Source: Flavobacteriaceae bacterium
GTDB taxonomy: Bacteria > Bacteroidota > Bacteroidia > Flavobacteriales > Weeksellaceae
Assembly: GCA_030529185.1 (NCBI GenBank)
Contig: JAUMXI010000005.1
Coordinates: 38,886-76,738, forward strand
DNA: 37,853 nucleotides
Direction of reading: 5' to 3'
The notes beneath the pieces were generated by a model. That model was not told the origin of the DNA. It saw only the letters and a program-made list of their open reading frames with translations, and searched no databases. Within the stretch, counting starts at the first letter, position 1, and each line of letters opens with the position of its first letter. Shown one piece after another: positions 16,842-25,307 of the stretch. The position numbers and the translations under genes are program-made.

Positions 16842-17150
16842 CTATTTCAAGTCTTTAATTTCTGATTCTACCTCATCTATTACTTCCTCTGTAAAATCCT
16901 CTGCTTTTCCTTTATACTTTTTGTATCCGTGTTTTACATTAGAAACCATAGAATCGATACCTTGTCTTGCTTTTTCAGAAAGAGTTTCATAATAATCCAA
17001 AGCATCATCTCTTAAGTCTTCTGCTTTTCTTCCTACTCTTTTTCTTGTCTCACAACCTTTATCTGGAGCAAACAAAATTCCTAATAATGAACCTATCGCA
17101 GCACCTGCTAATAATCCTAAAACAATTCCTGAATTTCTTTCTTTTGACAT
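16842..17150 (-). CDS. YtxH-domain protein
   Basis: A 102-residue protein starting MSKERNSGIVLGLLAGAAIG. One Gly-rich transmembrane segment (about 8-27) is followed by LFAPDKGCETRKRVGRKAEDL, the typical YtxH junction, and then a long amphipathic acidic/basic helix to the end. YtxH proteins are small envelope proteins, often linked to general stress, with unknown biochemistry. The start at 17150 gives the standard family N-terminus; a longer in-frame ATG at 17180 adds ten unconserved residues. The inverted repeat TATAGC-N5-GCTATA at 17189-17205, just upstream, could be part of its control region. Confidence 0.8.
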   Translation of the reverse strand: MSKERNSGIVLGLLAGAAIGSLLGILFAPDKGCETRKRVGRKAEDLRDDALDYYETLSEKARQGIDSMVSNVKHGYKKYKGKAEDFTEEVIDEVESEIKDLK

Positions 17151-17255
17151 CTTGTTAATTTTTAATGTGTTAATATTCATTTACTAAATATAGCTCCCTG
17201 CTATATCTGATGCTAAAATTACAAAAAAAATATTACACCACCAAGTTTTTTTTAA

Positions 17256-17936
17256 TTATTTTTGAATATATGACAAAATCAGGGCTATTGTTTCTTCTTT
17301 ATCAAGATAAGTATTGTCTATTAAAATAGCATCATCAGCCTTTTTTAAAGGCGAAATTTCTCGTTCGCTATCTACCTTATCTCGCTCTATCAAATTTTGT
17401 TTTACTTCTTCAAAATCCACTTCCATTCCTAAACTTTGCAACTCTAAAGTTCGTCTTTTTGTCCTTTCTTCTATACTTGCCGTTAAAAAAAATTTATAAT
17501 CTGCATTAGGGAAAACCACCGTGCCAATATCTCTTCCGTCCATTACCACGCCATTCTTCTCCCCTATTTTCCTCTGTAAATTGACCAAAAGTTCTCTTAC
17601 CTCAGGTTGTTTGGCTATCATACTCACATTTTCTGAAACAACGGCTTCTCGGATTTTCAGACTTACATTTTCTCCATTAAGAAAAACTTGCAAAACGCCA
17701 TTTTCTTCTTTAAACTCTACGGAAATTTTATCTAAATTTCCCAAAAGTTGAGGCAAATCTATCTCAGCATTGTCTTTCTTAAAATTCCTCAAAGCAAAGA
17801 GTGTAATCGCCCTATACATCGCCCCTGTATCTATATGAATTAAACCTAATTTCTCGGCAACAGCCCTTGATACCGAACTCTTTCCCGTAGATGAAAATCC
17901 ATCAACTGCTATGATTGGTTGTCTATTTGTATTCAT
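17256..17936 (-). CDS. cmk: Cytidylate kinase
   Basis: A 226-residue enzyme that phosphorylates CMP and dCMP with ATP in the cytoplasm. The P-loop GFSSTGKSS is at 13-21, followed by LGLIHIDTGAMYRAIT, DGRDIGTVVFPNADYKFFLTAS and EERTKRR in the lid region, with RDKVDSEREISPLKKADDAILIDNT near the end. The start at 17936 (MNTNRQPIIAVDG) is preferred: the longer frame would need a TTG start at 17972 that falls inside a TATTTTTG promoter-like box (17970-17977). It diverges from pyrH, so two nucleotide monophosphate kinases share a control region. Confidence 0.92.
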   Translation of the reverse strand: MNTNRQPIIAVDGFSSTGKSSVSRAVAEKLGLIHIDTGAMYRAITLFALRNFKKDNAEIDLPQLLGNLDKISVEFKEENGVLQVFLNGENVSLKIREAVVSENVSMIAKQPEVRELLVNLQRKIGEKNGVVMDGRDIGTVVFPNADYKFFLTASIEERTKRRTLELQSLGMEVDFEEVKQNLIERDKVDSEREISPLKKADDAILIDNTYLDKEETIALILSYIQK

Positions 17937-18006
17937 AAGGTCAAAATTAAATCTTATTATTTCTTTATCCAAAAATATAATTATATTATTTTATCTTTGA
18001 TTTGTG

Positions 18007-18014
18007 TATATTTG
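18007..18014 (+). promoter_or_regulatory. Candidate -7 box (TATATTTG) for pyrH-frr
   Basis: A perfect TAnnTTTG box 73 bases before the pyrH ATG, in the cmk-pyrH divergent region. A second match, TATCTTTG, lies at 17992-17999. Neither has a clear -33 TTG. Confidence 0.4.
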
Positions 18015-18087
18015 CACATCATTATTTTCTTTTAAGAAAAACAGCCTTCATCTTTTTGATTTAACAATATAAAATTATAAATATACA

Positions 18088-18792
18088 ATGAAATACAAAC
18101 GAATACTACTAAAATTAAGCGGAGAAGCACTGATGGGGGATAAACAATATGGTATTGATACAGAGAAACTTAACGAATATTCTAAGGAAATCAAGAAAAT
18201 AGTAGATATTGGTTGTGAGGTGGCGATTGTCATCGGTGGAGGGAACATCTTCCGTGGCGTTTCTGGTGCTGCCAAAGGAATGGACAGGGTTCAGGGCGAC
18301 TATATGGGAATGTTGGCTACGATTATCAACGGAATGGCTCTACAAGGGGCTTTGGAAGATATCGGCATCAAAACCAGGCTTCAAACAGCCATAGAAATGG
18401 AGAAAATTGCCGAACCCTTCATCAAAAGAAGAGCGGTAAGGCATTTGGAAAAAGGACGAGTAGTGATTTTTGGGGCAGGAACAGGAAATCCCTATTTTAC
18501 GACGGATACTGCGGCTACACTCCGTGCGATAGAAATCGGTGCTGATGTTATCCTAAAAGGCACTCGTGTAGATGGAATTTACAACTGCGACCCAGAGAAA
18601 AACGATGATGCTGTAAAATTCAATGCTTTATCCTTCAACGAAGTAATTGAGAAAAACCTAAAAGTTATGGATATGACTGCCTTTACCTTAAGCCAAGAAA
18701 ACAACCTTCCTATCATCGTTTTTGATATGAACAAAGAAGACAACCTCCTCAAAATTGTATCAGGAGAAGAAATAGGAACAATCGTGAATTAA
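18088..18792 (+). CDS. pyrH: UMP kinase
   Basis: A 234-residue amino-acid-kinase-fold enzyme that converts UMP to UDP with ATP. It shows the bacterial PyrH signatures: [14 protein letters not shown] at the start, [10 protein letters not shown] at about 48-57, [40 protein letters not shown], and [13 protein letters not shown]. Length is normal. It is the first gene of a pyrH-frr pair, a pairing conserved in many bacteria. Bacterial UMP kinases are commonly inhibited by UTP, but no regulatory residues were assessed here. Confidence 0.95.
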   Translation: MKYKRILLKLSGEALMGDKQYGIDTEKLNEYSKEIKKIVDIGCEVAIVIGGGNIFRGVSGAAKGMDRVQGDYMGMLATIINGMALQGALEDIGIKTRLQTAIEMEKIAEPFIKRRAVRHLEKGRVVIFGAGTGNPYFTTDTAATLRAIEIGADVILKGTRVDGIYNCDPEKNDDAVKFNALSFNEVIEKNLKVMDMTAFTLSQENNLPIIVFDMNKEDNLLKIVSGEEIGTIVN

Positions 18793-18823
18793 TATGTGTA
18801 ATTTATCAAATTTTCAATATACA

Positions 18824-19378
18824 ATGGAAGAATTAGATTTAATTATGTCCTCTACGAAACAAGAGATGGACGCAGCCATAAAACACTTAGACCACGCTTT
18901 TCAAAAAATTAGAGCAGGAAAGGCCTCCACGGCAATGGTGCAAGATGTAATGGTAGAATATTACGGAAGTATGACACCCCTAAACCAAGTTGCCAATGTA
19001 ATGGTGCCTGATGCGATGACTATCTCTATCCAGCCTTGGGATAAATCGGCTATTGGAGCAATTGAAAAAGCCATCATCATTTCTAATTTAGGTTTTGCAC
19101 CTTCCAACAATGGTGAAAATATCATTCTTAATGTTCCACCTTTAACGGAGGAAAGAAGAAAAGAACTCGCAAAACAAGCCAAAGCCGAGACAGAATCCAC
19201 TAAAGTGACCATCAGAAACGCAAGACAAGACGGAATGAAAGACCTGAAAAAACTAGAAGGAATTTCGGAAGATATCATTAAAGATACGGAGGCAAAAATC
19301 CAAGAGCTGACAGACAAATATGTGAAAATTGCAGACGAACATCTGAAAGCAAAAGAAACGGATATTATGAAAATCTAA
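18824..19378 (+). CDS. frr: Ribosome recycling factor
   Basis: A 184-residue cytoplasmic factor that, with EF-G, splits post-termination ribosomes. Family signatures are clear: HLDHAFQKIRAGKASTAMVQDVMVEYYG, TPLNQVANVMVPDAMTISIQPWDK, IEKAIIISNLGFAPSNNG, PPLTEERRKELAKQAK and IRNARQDGMKDLKKLE. The start at 18824 (MEELDLIMSSTKQEM) gives the standard RRF length; an in-frame ATG at 18794 would add ten residues. The gene lies 31 bases after pyrH and ends in a bidirectional terminator. Confidence 0.95.
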   Translation: MEELDLIMSSTKQEMDAAIKHLDHAFQKIRAGKASTAMVQDVMVEYYGSMTPLNQVANVMVPDAMTISIQPWDKSAIGAIEKAIIISNLGFAPSNNGENIILNVPPLTEERRKELAKQAKAETESTKVTIRNARQDGMKDLKKLEGISEDIIKDTEAKIQELTDKYVKIADEHLKAKETDIMKI

Positions 19379-19406
19379 AAAAAATCGGCGTAATGCCGAT
19401 TTTTTA
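19377..19406. terminator. Bidirectional terminator between frr and the alanine-dehydrogenase-like gene
   Basis: AATCGGC (19383-19389), loop GTAAT and GCCGATT (19395-19401) form a perfect stem flanked by an A run and a T run, between two converging genes. Confidence 0.9.
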
Positions 19407-19411
19407 TTTTT

Positions 19412-20596
19412 TTAAAACAAAAGCAAATTAATATCGTTGAATTTTAAATTATATTTATCACAAATCATTTTTTTGGTAAATCTTCCTTTATAAACATAAA
19501 AACTCTCTCGGATTTCGTTTTTCATCAACAAATGTTCAATTCCTTCATTCATATGATTTTCCAAAAAATAGCCCAAAAAGAAATTGCTAATGGCACGGCT
19601 TGTCGTTCGCGATATTTTTGAGGTTAGATTAGGCAGACCACAATGCAAAACTCCATACTTTTCCGTATAAGGATTTTTATCGTTGGTAATTTCGGTAGTT
19701 TCTACACACTTCCCAGAACCTACCGCCAAGTCTATTATTACGCTTCCTTTTTTCATCAAGCAGACCATTTCCTCTGTAATCACAGGCGATGAATTAACCC
19801 TTGATAAAGCTCCAATAAGCACATCTGCCCTTCTCAAGCTTTTGGTCAGTTCCTTTGGGTCAATCATTGAAGTAGAAATCGGTCTGCCTACAACATCTTG
19901 TAATTTTCTCAACTTTGGCAAAGAATTATCAAAAACTTTCACCATTGCTCCTAGCCCAATCGCTGTTTTTACGGCGTATTCCCCCACAATTCCCGCTCCT
20001 AAAACCACAATTTCCGTTGGGCGAACCCCTGTAATTCCACCTAGCATTAAGCCTTTGGACAAAACTAATAATTCCGAAGCGTAAAGAACAGAAGCTCTTC
20101 CAGAGATTTCTCCTATTAATTTCACCAAAGAGTGTTCTTTATTTTCATCTCCAATAAATTCAAAAGCAATAGCGTTGATTTTCTTCTCCGAAAGTTTTTT
20201 AAAATATTCCTCATTTCTCAAATTTACCTGCAAAGCACTGATGAGATAGCTGTTTGGCTTCATCAGTTCTATTTCTTTCTCTGTCGGAGGGTTAATTTTC
20301 AACACTAAATCTTGCTCAAAAGCTGTTTTTTTATCCACTATCAAAGCCCCTGCCTCCGAATACTCCAAATCCGAGAAGAAAGCTCCCTGCCCCGCCCCTG
20401 TTTCCACGCAAATTTCGTAGCCATATTTCACCAAAACTTGTATAGCATCAGGCGTAAGGGCTATACTTTTCTCATCAAAACAAACTTCTTTCGGAAGACC
20501 AATTCTCAATTTTCCACTTTTTTTGATGACTTCCAAACGCTCTTCTTGTGGAGTTAATAGTTCTTCTATCAACGAAGGAACAATCGTGCTTTCCAT
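19412..20596 (-). CDS. Alanine dehydrogenase/PNT-family protein, altered active site
   Basis: A 394-residue protein with the AlaDH/transhydrogenase-alpha layout. An N-terminal catalytic-type domain (LRIGLPKE, SIALTPDA) is followed by a Rossmann domain with GAGIVG at 200-205 (GGITGVRPTEIVVLG before it), and by HCGLPNLTSKISRTTSRAISN returning to the first domain. Classical alanine dehydrogenase turns L-alanine into pyruvate with NAD+. Two catalytic positions differ. The segment aligned with the active-site Asp (usually IDxGGC) reads VGSGKC, with Gly293 there. The region of the active-site His reads SYLISALQ. The second change is, as recalled, common in Bacteroidota homologues; the first is less so. 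Alanine dehydrogenase activity is therefore doubtful. It is the last gene of the radA-acpH operon. Confidence 0.75.
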   Translation of the reverse strand: MESTIVPSLIEELLTPQEERLEVIKKSGKLRIGLPKEVCFDEKSIALTPDAIQVLVKYGYEICVETGAGQGAFFSDLEYSEAGALIVDKKTAFEQDLVLKINPPTEKEIELMKPNSYLISALQVNLRNEEYFKKLSEKKINAIAFEFIGDENKEHSLVKLIGEISGRASVLYASELLVLSKGLMLGGITGVRPTEIVVLGAGIVGEYAVKTAIGLGAMVKVFDNSLPKLRKLQDVVGRPISTSMIDPKELTKSLRRADVLIGALSRVNSSPVITEEMVCLMKKGSVIIDLAVGSGKCVETTEITNDKNPYTEKYGVLHCGLPNLTSKISRTTSRAISNFFLGYFLENHMNEGIEHLLMKNEIRESFYVYKGRFTKKMICDKYNLKFNDINLLLF

Positions 20597-20616
20597 TATA
20601 TTAATTTTTTACAAAT

Positions 20617-21195
20617 TTAAATCTTTTTATATAGACTACATTTCTCCATCATCTCTGGGAAAAACCATTCGTAATGTTCTCTCAAAAACTCCTTATATTT
20701 TACAAACAAAGGAAAAACATCAATATTTTTATCCAAATATTTGGCTTTATTCACCACATTGCGAAAGCTATATTCTACGCCCCAATCATACCGATAATTG
20801 TAAAGCCAATTATCCTTTTTCATTCGTTCCAAAACAATTTTAAATTGCTCTGGCAAAAACTCCTGATATTTTGATAGCACTTTATAAACCTTCTGTGCAT
20901 GGGATTTCAATTCCTCATCTGACATTAGCGAAGCATCATTGGCTAAAAAATAATCAAAGCTCACATCTACAAAAGCCCCAGCGTAAAGCCTTACCATTGG
21001 CGAAAAAACCCTTTTCGCACGATGGATAATAGGGTTGGTATCTGTGAAAGTATCTATCTCTCTGTGAAGTTTTATCCCCACCTGAATACCCTCTGGCAAA
21101 AACTTTACCTCTCTATTTCGGACAAAATCAGCTATCATATTGCCAACCAATTGTTCATCAGAATAGGAAAGATAAGAATGGGCTAAAAAATTCAT
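20617..21195 (-). CDS. acpH: ACP phosphodiesterase-family protein
   Basis: A 192-residue protein beginning MNFLAHSYLSYSDEQLVGNMIADFVR and containing GIKLHREIDTFTDTNPI, the HD-like His/Asp signature of the acyl-carrier-protein phosphodiesterase family. E. coli AcpH removes the 4'-phosphopantetheine arm from ACP. The remaining sequence (LYAGAFVDVSFDYFLAND; an aromatic-rich C-terminus WLYNYRYDWGVEYSFRNV) fits the family. It starts four bases after the radA stop and ends 20 bases before the next gene, so it is in the middle of a three-gene operon. The link of this activity with RadA looks like simple co-transcription. Confidence 0.83.
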   Translation of the reverse strand: MNFLAHSYLSYSDEQLVGNMIADFVRNREVKFLPEGIQVGIKLHREIDTFTDTNPIIHRAKRVFSPMVRLYAGAFVDVSFDYFLANDASLMSDEELKSHAQKVYKVLSKYQEFLPEQFKIVLERMKKDNWLYNYRYDWGVEYSFRNVVNKAKYLDKNIDVFPLFVKYKEFLREHYEWFFPEMMEKCSLYKKI

Positions 21196-21199
21196 TTCG

Positions 21200-22552
21200 T
21201 TAAAAAATTTTCTCGTGAAAATCCTCTATTTTACTCACTTCTACCACTTGAATTCCAAAAACTTTTTTCGGAAGTTTATTTTGCTTTGAGATAAAAATCT
21301 TATCATACCCCAATTTTTCCGCTTCCAAAATTCTTTTTTCCACTTGTGGCACAGGACGAATTTCTCCACTCAAACCAATTTCTCCTGCAAAACACACATT
21401 ATCAGGAATGGCAACATCTTCATTAGAAGATAAAATCGCTGCCACTACCGCCAAATCCAACGCCGTATCTCCTGTTTTCATTCCTCCCGTAATATTCAAA
21501 AAAACATCTTTCGCCCCCAACATAAATCCTGCCCGTTTCTCCAAAACTGCCAAAAGCATATTGAGGCGTTTGCTATCAAATCCCGTCGTGCTTCGCTGTG
21601 GCGTTCCATAAACTGCCGTACTTACCAAAGCTTGAATTTCCAAAAGCATCGCCCTATTCCCCTCCAAAGTGACGGCTACAGCGTTCCCCGAAAGTTCCTC
21701 CATCTTTTTGGTAATCAATATTTCAGAAGGATTTTTAATTTCTTTTAAACCCGCCGAAATCATCTCATAAATGCCAATTTCGGAAGTTGACCCAAAACGA
21801 TTTTTATTCGCTCTTAAAAGCCTAAACAAGTGATTTCTATCTCCATCAAAATTCAGCACCACATCTACCATATGCTCCAAAACCTTCGGTCCAGCGATTT
21901 GACCATCTTTAGTAATATGCCCTACGAGGAAAATAGGAATATTAAATTCTTTGGCAAATTTGATGATTTCAGAGGAACATTCTCGGATTTGAGAAATTGT
22001 CCCTGGCGAACTTTCCACCAACTGAGAATGAAGCGTTTGAATACTATCAATAATCATAAAATCAGGTTGAAGTTTTTTCGCCTCCGAGAGAATTTTCTCC
22101 ACCGAAGTTTCGGTATAAAGGAAGCAATTGGGATTTTGCAATTCCGTAAGCCTATCCGCCCTCATTTTGATTTGTGAAGCACTTTCTTCCCCCGAAACAT
22201 AAAGGATTTTCTTCTTCATTTTCAGTGCCAATTGAAGCAACAGCGTAGATTTTCCAATTCCTGGCTCTCCACCGATAAGCGTGACCGAACCCAGCACAAT
22301 CCCTCCACCCAAAACTCTATTAAGTTCTTCACTTGGTGTTTTTATTCGCTGTTCTGCATTTACTTCTACATCTATTATCGTGGTCACTTTTTGCTTTCCT
22401 TCACCTAAAATTTGATAAGTGCTGGTTTTCTTTTTCTCTACAATTTCCTCAACCAAAGTATTCCACGAACTACAGTTTTTGCATTGCCCCAACCATTGGG
22501 GATATTGAGTTCCACAATTCTGACAGAAATACGCCGTTTTTACTTTTGCCAC
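21200..22552 (-). CDS. radA: DNA repair protein RadA
   Basis: A 450-residue RecA-like helicase that promotes branch migration during recombination. A four-Cys zinc finger (C10, C13, C24, C27) precedes the ATPase core with Walker A GEPGIGKST (95-103), a Walker-B-like FMIIDSIQT, and the RadA-specific KNRFG motif at 250-254. A C-terminal Lon-protease-like domain (GAKDVFLNITGGMKTGDTALDLA; EIGLSGEIRPVPQVEKRILEAE) follows without a need for protease activity. It is the first gene of the radA-acpH-AlaDH-like operon and diverges from mlaE, with 54 bases between the two starts. Confidence 0.95.
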   Translation of the reverse strand: MAKVKTAYFCQNCGTQYPQWLGQCKNCSSWNTLVEEIVEKKKTSTYQILGEGKQKVTTIIDVEVNAEQRIKTPSEELNRVLGGGIVLGSVTLIGGEPGIGKSTLLLQLALKMKKKILYVSGEESASQIKMRADRLTELQNPNCFLYTETSVEKILSEAKKLQPDFMIIDSIQTLHSQLVESSPGTISQIRECSSEIIKFAKEFNIPIFLVGHITKDGQIAGPKVLEHMVDVVLNFDGDRNHLFRLLRANKNRFGSTSEIGIYEMISAGLKEIKNPSEILITKKMEELSGNAVAVTLEGNRAMLLEIQALVSTAVYGTPQRSTTGFDSKRLNMLLAVLEKRAGFMLGAKDVFLNITGGMKTGDTALDLAVVAAILSSNEDVAIPDNVCFAGEIGLSGEIRPVPQVEKRILEAEKLGYDKIFISKQNKLPKKVFGIQVVEVSKIEDFHEKIF

Positions 22553-22594
22553 ATTTTTAAATTTTAATAAAGTGCAATTTAATCAAAAAAACAT

Positions 22595-22602
22595 TAATTT
22601 TG
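22595..22602 (+). promoter_or_regulatory. Candidate -7 box (TAATTTTG) for mlaEF
   Basis: A TAnnTTTG match ends only four bases before the mlaE ATG at 22607. If used, the transcript would be leaderless or nearly so. No -33 TTG is seen. Confidence 0.35.
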
Positions 22603-22606
22603 CAGT

Positions 22607-23356
22607 ATGTTTAAAATTTTTAAGGTCTTGGGAGAGTATGTTCTCCTATTGGGAAAAGCCATCAGAAAGCCCCAGAAAACAAGAGTTTTCTTAAAACTTT
22701 TTATGCGAGAGATTTATGATTTAGGGGTTAATTCTTTCGGATTGGTATTATTCACCTCTTTATTTGTGGGGGCAGTGGTGGCTATTCAAATGTATAACAA
22801 TTTCAAAACAGCAGCAATTCCCATACCGCTCACTTATATAGGACACGCTACGAAAGTGGTTCTCATTTTGGAGTTTGCTCCAACGATTATCAGTGTGATT
22901 TTGGCGGGGAAAGTAGGCTCTTATATTGCCTCTTCTATTGGGACAATGCGAGTGACGGAACAGATTGATGCTTTGGATATTATGGGAATCAACTCTCCTA
23001 ATTTTCTTATTTTACCTAAAATTTTGGCGTGCGTAGTTTTCAATCCTTTGCTGATTGCCATTAGCATTGTTTTTGGAGTTTATGGAGGTTATTTAGCGGG
23101 AATATTTACCGAAGCTTGGACGGAGGCAGAATACATCACAGGGATTCAAATGTTTTTCCCATCATTTTTTGTGGTTTATGCCTTTATGAAAACTATAGTT
23201 TTTGCCTTTCTCATTGCTACCATTCCTGCATTTTTTGGTTATAATGTAAAGGGAGGTTCTTTGGAAGTGGGGCGTGCCAGCACCAAAGCCGTAGTTTGGA
23301 CTATCGTAGCCATCATCATCGCCAATTTAATTTTAACTCAATTATTCCTTAGCTAA
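22607..23356 (+). CDS. mlaE: MlaE-type ABC transporter permease
   Basis: A 249-residue inner-membrane permease of the MlaE family, part of the machinery that moves phospholipids between inner and outer membranes. It shows an N-terminal amphipathic segment and five or so hydrophobic segments. Family signatures are GAVVAIQMY (about 51-59), LEFAPTIISVILAGKVGSYIASSIGTMRVTEQIDALDIMGI (about 88-128) and a C-terminal FFGYNVKGGSLEVGRASTKAVV. It is followed after three bases by the ATPase gene. The usual MCE-domain lipid-binding partner (MlaD) is not adjacent. Confidence 0.92.
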   Translation: MFKIFKVLGEYVLLLGKAIRKPQKTRVFLKLFMREIYDLGVNSFGLVLFTSLFVGAVVAIQMYNNFKTAAIPIPLTYIGHATKVVLILEFAPTIISVILAGKVGSYIASSIGTMRVTEQIDALDIMGINSPNFLILPKILACVVFNPLLIAISIVFGVYGGYLAGIFTEAWTEAEYITGIQMFFPSFFVVYAFMKTIVFAFLIATIPAFFGYNVKGGSLEVGRASTKAVVWTIVAIIIANLILTQLFLS

Positions 23357-23359
23357 AAA

Positions 23360-24130
23360 ATGATAGAAGTAATAAATTTAAGAAAAAGTTTTGGAGAAAC
23401 AGAAATATTAAAAGGGATTTCCACTACTTTGGAAACGGGGAAAATCAACCTTATCATTGGGCAAAGTGGCTCAGGGAAAACCGTGTTTTTGAAATCATTA
23501 CTCAATGTTTTTGAGCCAACCAGCGGAAGTATTCTCTTTGATGGCAGGGATATTATGAAGATGAATGCCAAACAAAAAAGGCAACTTCGCGCCGAAATAG
23601 GAACTGTTTTCCAAGGAAGCGCATTGTTTGATTCTATGACCGTTGAAGAAAACATTATGTTCCCTTTGGATATGTTCACCGATCTGACTTACACCGAGAA
23701 AAAGAAACGCGTAAAAGAGGTAATAGACCAGGTTCGGCTTGAAAATGCGGAACATAAATTTCCGTCCGAAATCTCAGGAGGAATGCAAAAAAGGGTGGCG
23801 ATTGCCCGTGCCATCGTGAATAATCCTAAATATCTGTTTTGCGATGAACCTAACTCAGGATTAGATCCTTACACCTCAAAAGTAATTGACGAACTCATTC
23901 AGGATATTACCAAAGAATACAATACGACTACCATTATCAACACCCACGACATGAATTCGGTAATGACCATTGGCGAAAAAATCGTTTATCTCCGAAAGGG
24001 AATTAAAGAATGGGAGGGTAATAAGGATATCCTCATCAAAGCTGAAAGCCAACATCTTATAGATTTCGTTTATTCATCGGAACTTTTTAAAGAGTTGAGA
24101 GAATATTTGTTGGATAAAGAAAAAAAATAA
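23360..24130 (+). CDS. mlaF: MlaF-type ABC transporter ATPase
   Basis: A 256-residue ATP-binding subunit that would energise the MlaE permease. Walker A is GQSGSGKT (34-41). The ABC signature is SGGMQKRVAIARAI at about 137-150, the form typical of MlaF. Walker B reads YLFCDEPNSGLDP and the H-loop INTHD. It lies directly after mlaE and is followed by a terminator, so the operon holds two genes only. The extended C-terminus (DFVYSSELFKELREYLLDKEKK) is charged. Confidence 0.92.
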   Translation: MIEVINLRKSFGETEILKGISTTLETGKINLIIGQSGSGKTVFLKSLLNVFEPTSGSILFDGRDIMKMNAKQKRQLRAEIGTVFQGSALFDSMTVEENIMFPLDMFTDLTYTEKKKRVKEVIDQVRLENAEHKFPSEISGGMQKRVAIARAIVNNPKYLFCDEPNSGLDPYTSKVIDELIQDITKEYNTTTIINTHDMNSVMTIGEKIVYLRKGIKEWEGNKDILIKAESQHLIDFVYSSELFKELREYLLDKEKK

Positions 24131-24132
24131 TC

Positions 24133-24163
24133 AAAAAGACTCGCATTTTTGCAAGTCTTTTTT
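24133..24163. terminator. Bidirectional terminator after mlaF
   Basis: AAAAAGACTCGCA, a five-base T loop and GCAAGTCTTTTTT form a stem with one mismatch, with an A run before and a T run after. It separates mlaF from the converging small membrane protein gene. Confidence 0.85.
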
Positions 24164-24184
24164 ACTGAAATTATATACCCGTAG

Positions 24185-24460
24185 CTATATATTTTCCTCT
24201 TGCTGATTGATTTGTTGTTGAAGTTTATATTTTTCGTTTTGCAACTCAGCAATTTTCTGTTTTGTTTTTTCATGTTTAATTGCCGTTCCTTTGCTAATAT
24301 ACCCCACAATTCCACCGATAATCAAACCAATTCCAATACCTCCCATAATCCCCATAATGTGAGACATTTTGAATTTCTCCACTAAAAAATCAGTAGTCGT
24401 ATAGAACAAAGCTCCAGAAATTGCCAATAATATACTTCCAACAATAGCTAAACTTTTCAT
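24185..24460 (-). CDS. Hypothetical small membrane protein with C-terminal coiled coil
   Basis: A 91-residue protein with two hydrophobic segments (about 4-22 and 36-58, the second very Gly/Ile-rich: MGGIGIGLIIGGIVG). A charged, Gln/Lys/Glu-rich tail (about 62-90, KQKIAELQNEKYKLQQQINQQ) probably forms a coiled coil. No family was recognised. It lies 20 bases after the M48 lipoprotein gene on the same strand and is the last gene of that operon, so a role in envelope maintenance is plausible but unproved. Confidence 0.65.
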   Translation of the reverse strand: MKSLAIVGSILLAISGALFYTTTDFLVEKFKMSHIMGIMGGIGIGLIIGGIVGYISKGTAIKHEKTKQKIAELQNEKYKLQQQINQQEENI

Positions 24461-24480
24461 ATTTATTTTATTTTAATTTT

Positions 24481-25287
24481 TTATAATTTTCCTCCTGATG
24501 CTTTATAATACTCCAAAGCTCTCGGCATATGCTTATCCATATCCGCTCTTCTATTTTCAGGGTGGGGGTGAGTAGATAGAAATTCCGGCTGTCTTGATTT
24601 CCCTGTTCCTGCTTCCATCCTATGCCAAAATGCTTTGGCTTCTCTTGGGTCATAACCTGCCATTGCCATCAGATAAAGCCCCATTTCATCTGCTTCCAAC
24701 TCTTGCTTTCTACCGTAAGATAAAATAACCCCTTGAGCTCCAATAGGATACAACTGCTGAAAAATAGACGCCATTGTTCCTTTTTTCATAACTCCTCCTA
24801 TAATTGCTCCTCCTAACTGAGCTACCATTGCTTGAGAGACTCTTTCATTTCCATGCCCTGCCAAAGCGTGTGCTACTTCATGTCCCATTACTACGGCTAC
24901 ACCTGTATCATCTTTACAAATGGGCATTATTCCTGTATAAAAAGCTACTTTTCCTCCAGGCATACACCAAGCATTCACTTGTTTGTTTTCAATCAAGTTA
25001 AATTCCCAATTGTAATTTGCCAAATCTCCTTCTCTACCAATACTTCTATAATAGTTTTCTGCAGCATTTTTTATTTTCAATCCTACGCTTCGTACTCGTT
25101 TGGCATCTGCGGTATTTGTAATCACTTTTGACTTAGAAAGAGTATTTCTATATTGAGTAAGAGCTGCGGCAGAAAGCTCACTATTACTCGCAGTTTGAAA
25201 ACTTTTTCTGCCCGTCATTGGGTTGGTTACACAGGCTAACATAAAAATAGCCAACAAGGCTAATATTCCTAATCTTATACTTTTCAT
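24481..25287 (-). CDS. M48-family zinc metalloprotease, lipoprotein
   Basis: A 268-residue periplasm-facing protease. A lipoprotein signal (MKSIRLGILALLAIFMLAC, lipid-modified Cys19) is followed by the M48 core: HEVAH at 136-140 with the two zinc His residues, and E197 in ELEADEMG as third ligand. WCMPGGKVAFYTGI precedes the active site and STHPHPENRR follows, both typical of the family. The closest known functions are BepA/LoiP-like quality control of outer-membrane proteins. It follows bcp by 20 bases and precedes a small membrane protein by 20, so the three form an operon. Confidence 0.88.
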   Translation of the reverse strand: MKSIRLGILALLAIFMLACVTNPMTGRKSFQTASNSELSAAALTQYRNTLSKSKVITNTADAKRVRSVGLKIKNAAENYYRSIGREGDLANYNWEFNLIENKQVNAWCMPGGKVAFYTGIMPICKDDTGVAVVMGHEVAHALAGHGNERVSQAMVAQLGGAIIGGVMKKGTMASIFQQLYPIGAQGVILSYGRKQELEADEMGLYLMAMAGYDPREAKAFWHRMEAGTGKSRQPEFLSTHPHPENRRADMDKHMPRALEYYKASGGKL

Positions 25288-25307
25288 TTTATTTTTAATT
25301 TCATTAA

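Noticed and set aside
17937-17972. Longer Cmk starting at a TTG at 17972
   Set aside because: The TTG is part of a TATTTTTG box and the added residues precede the normal Cmk N-terminus.
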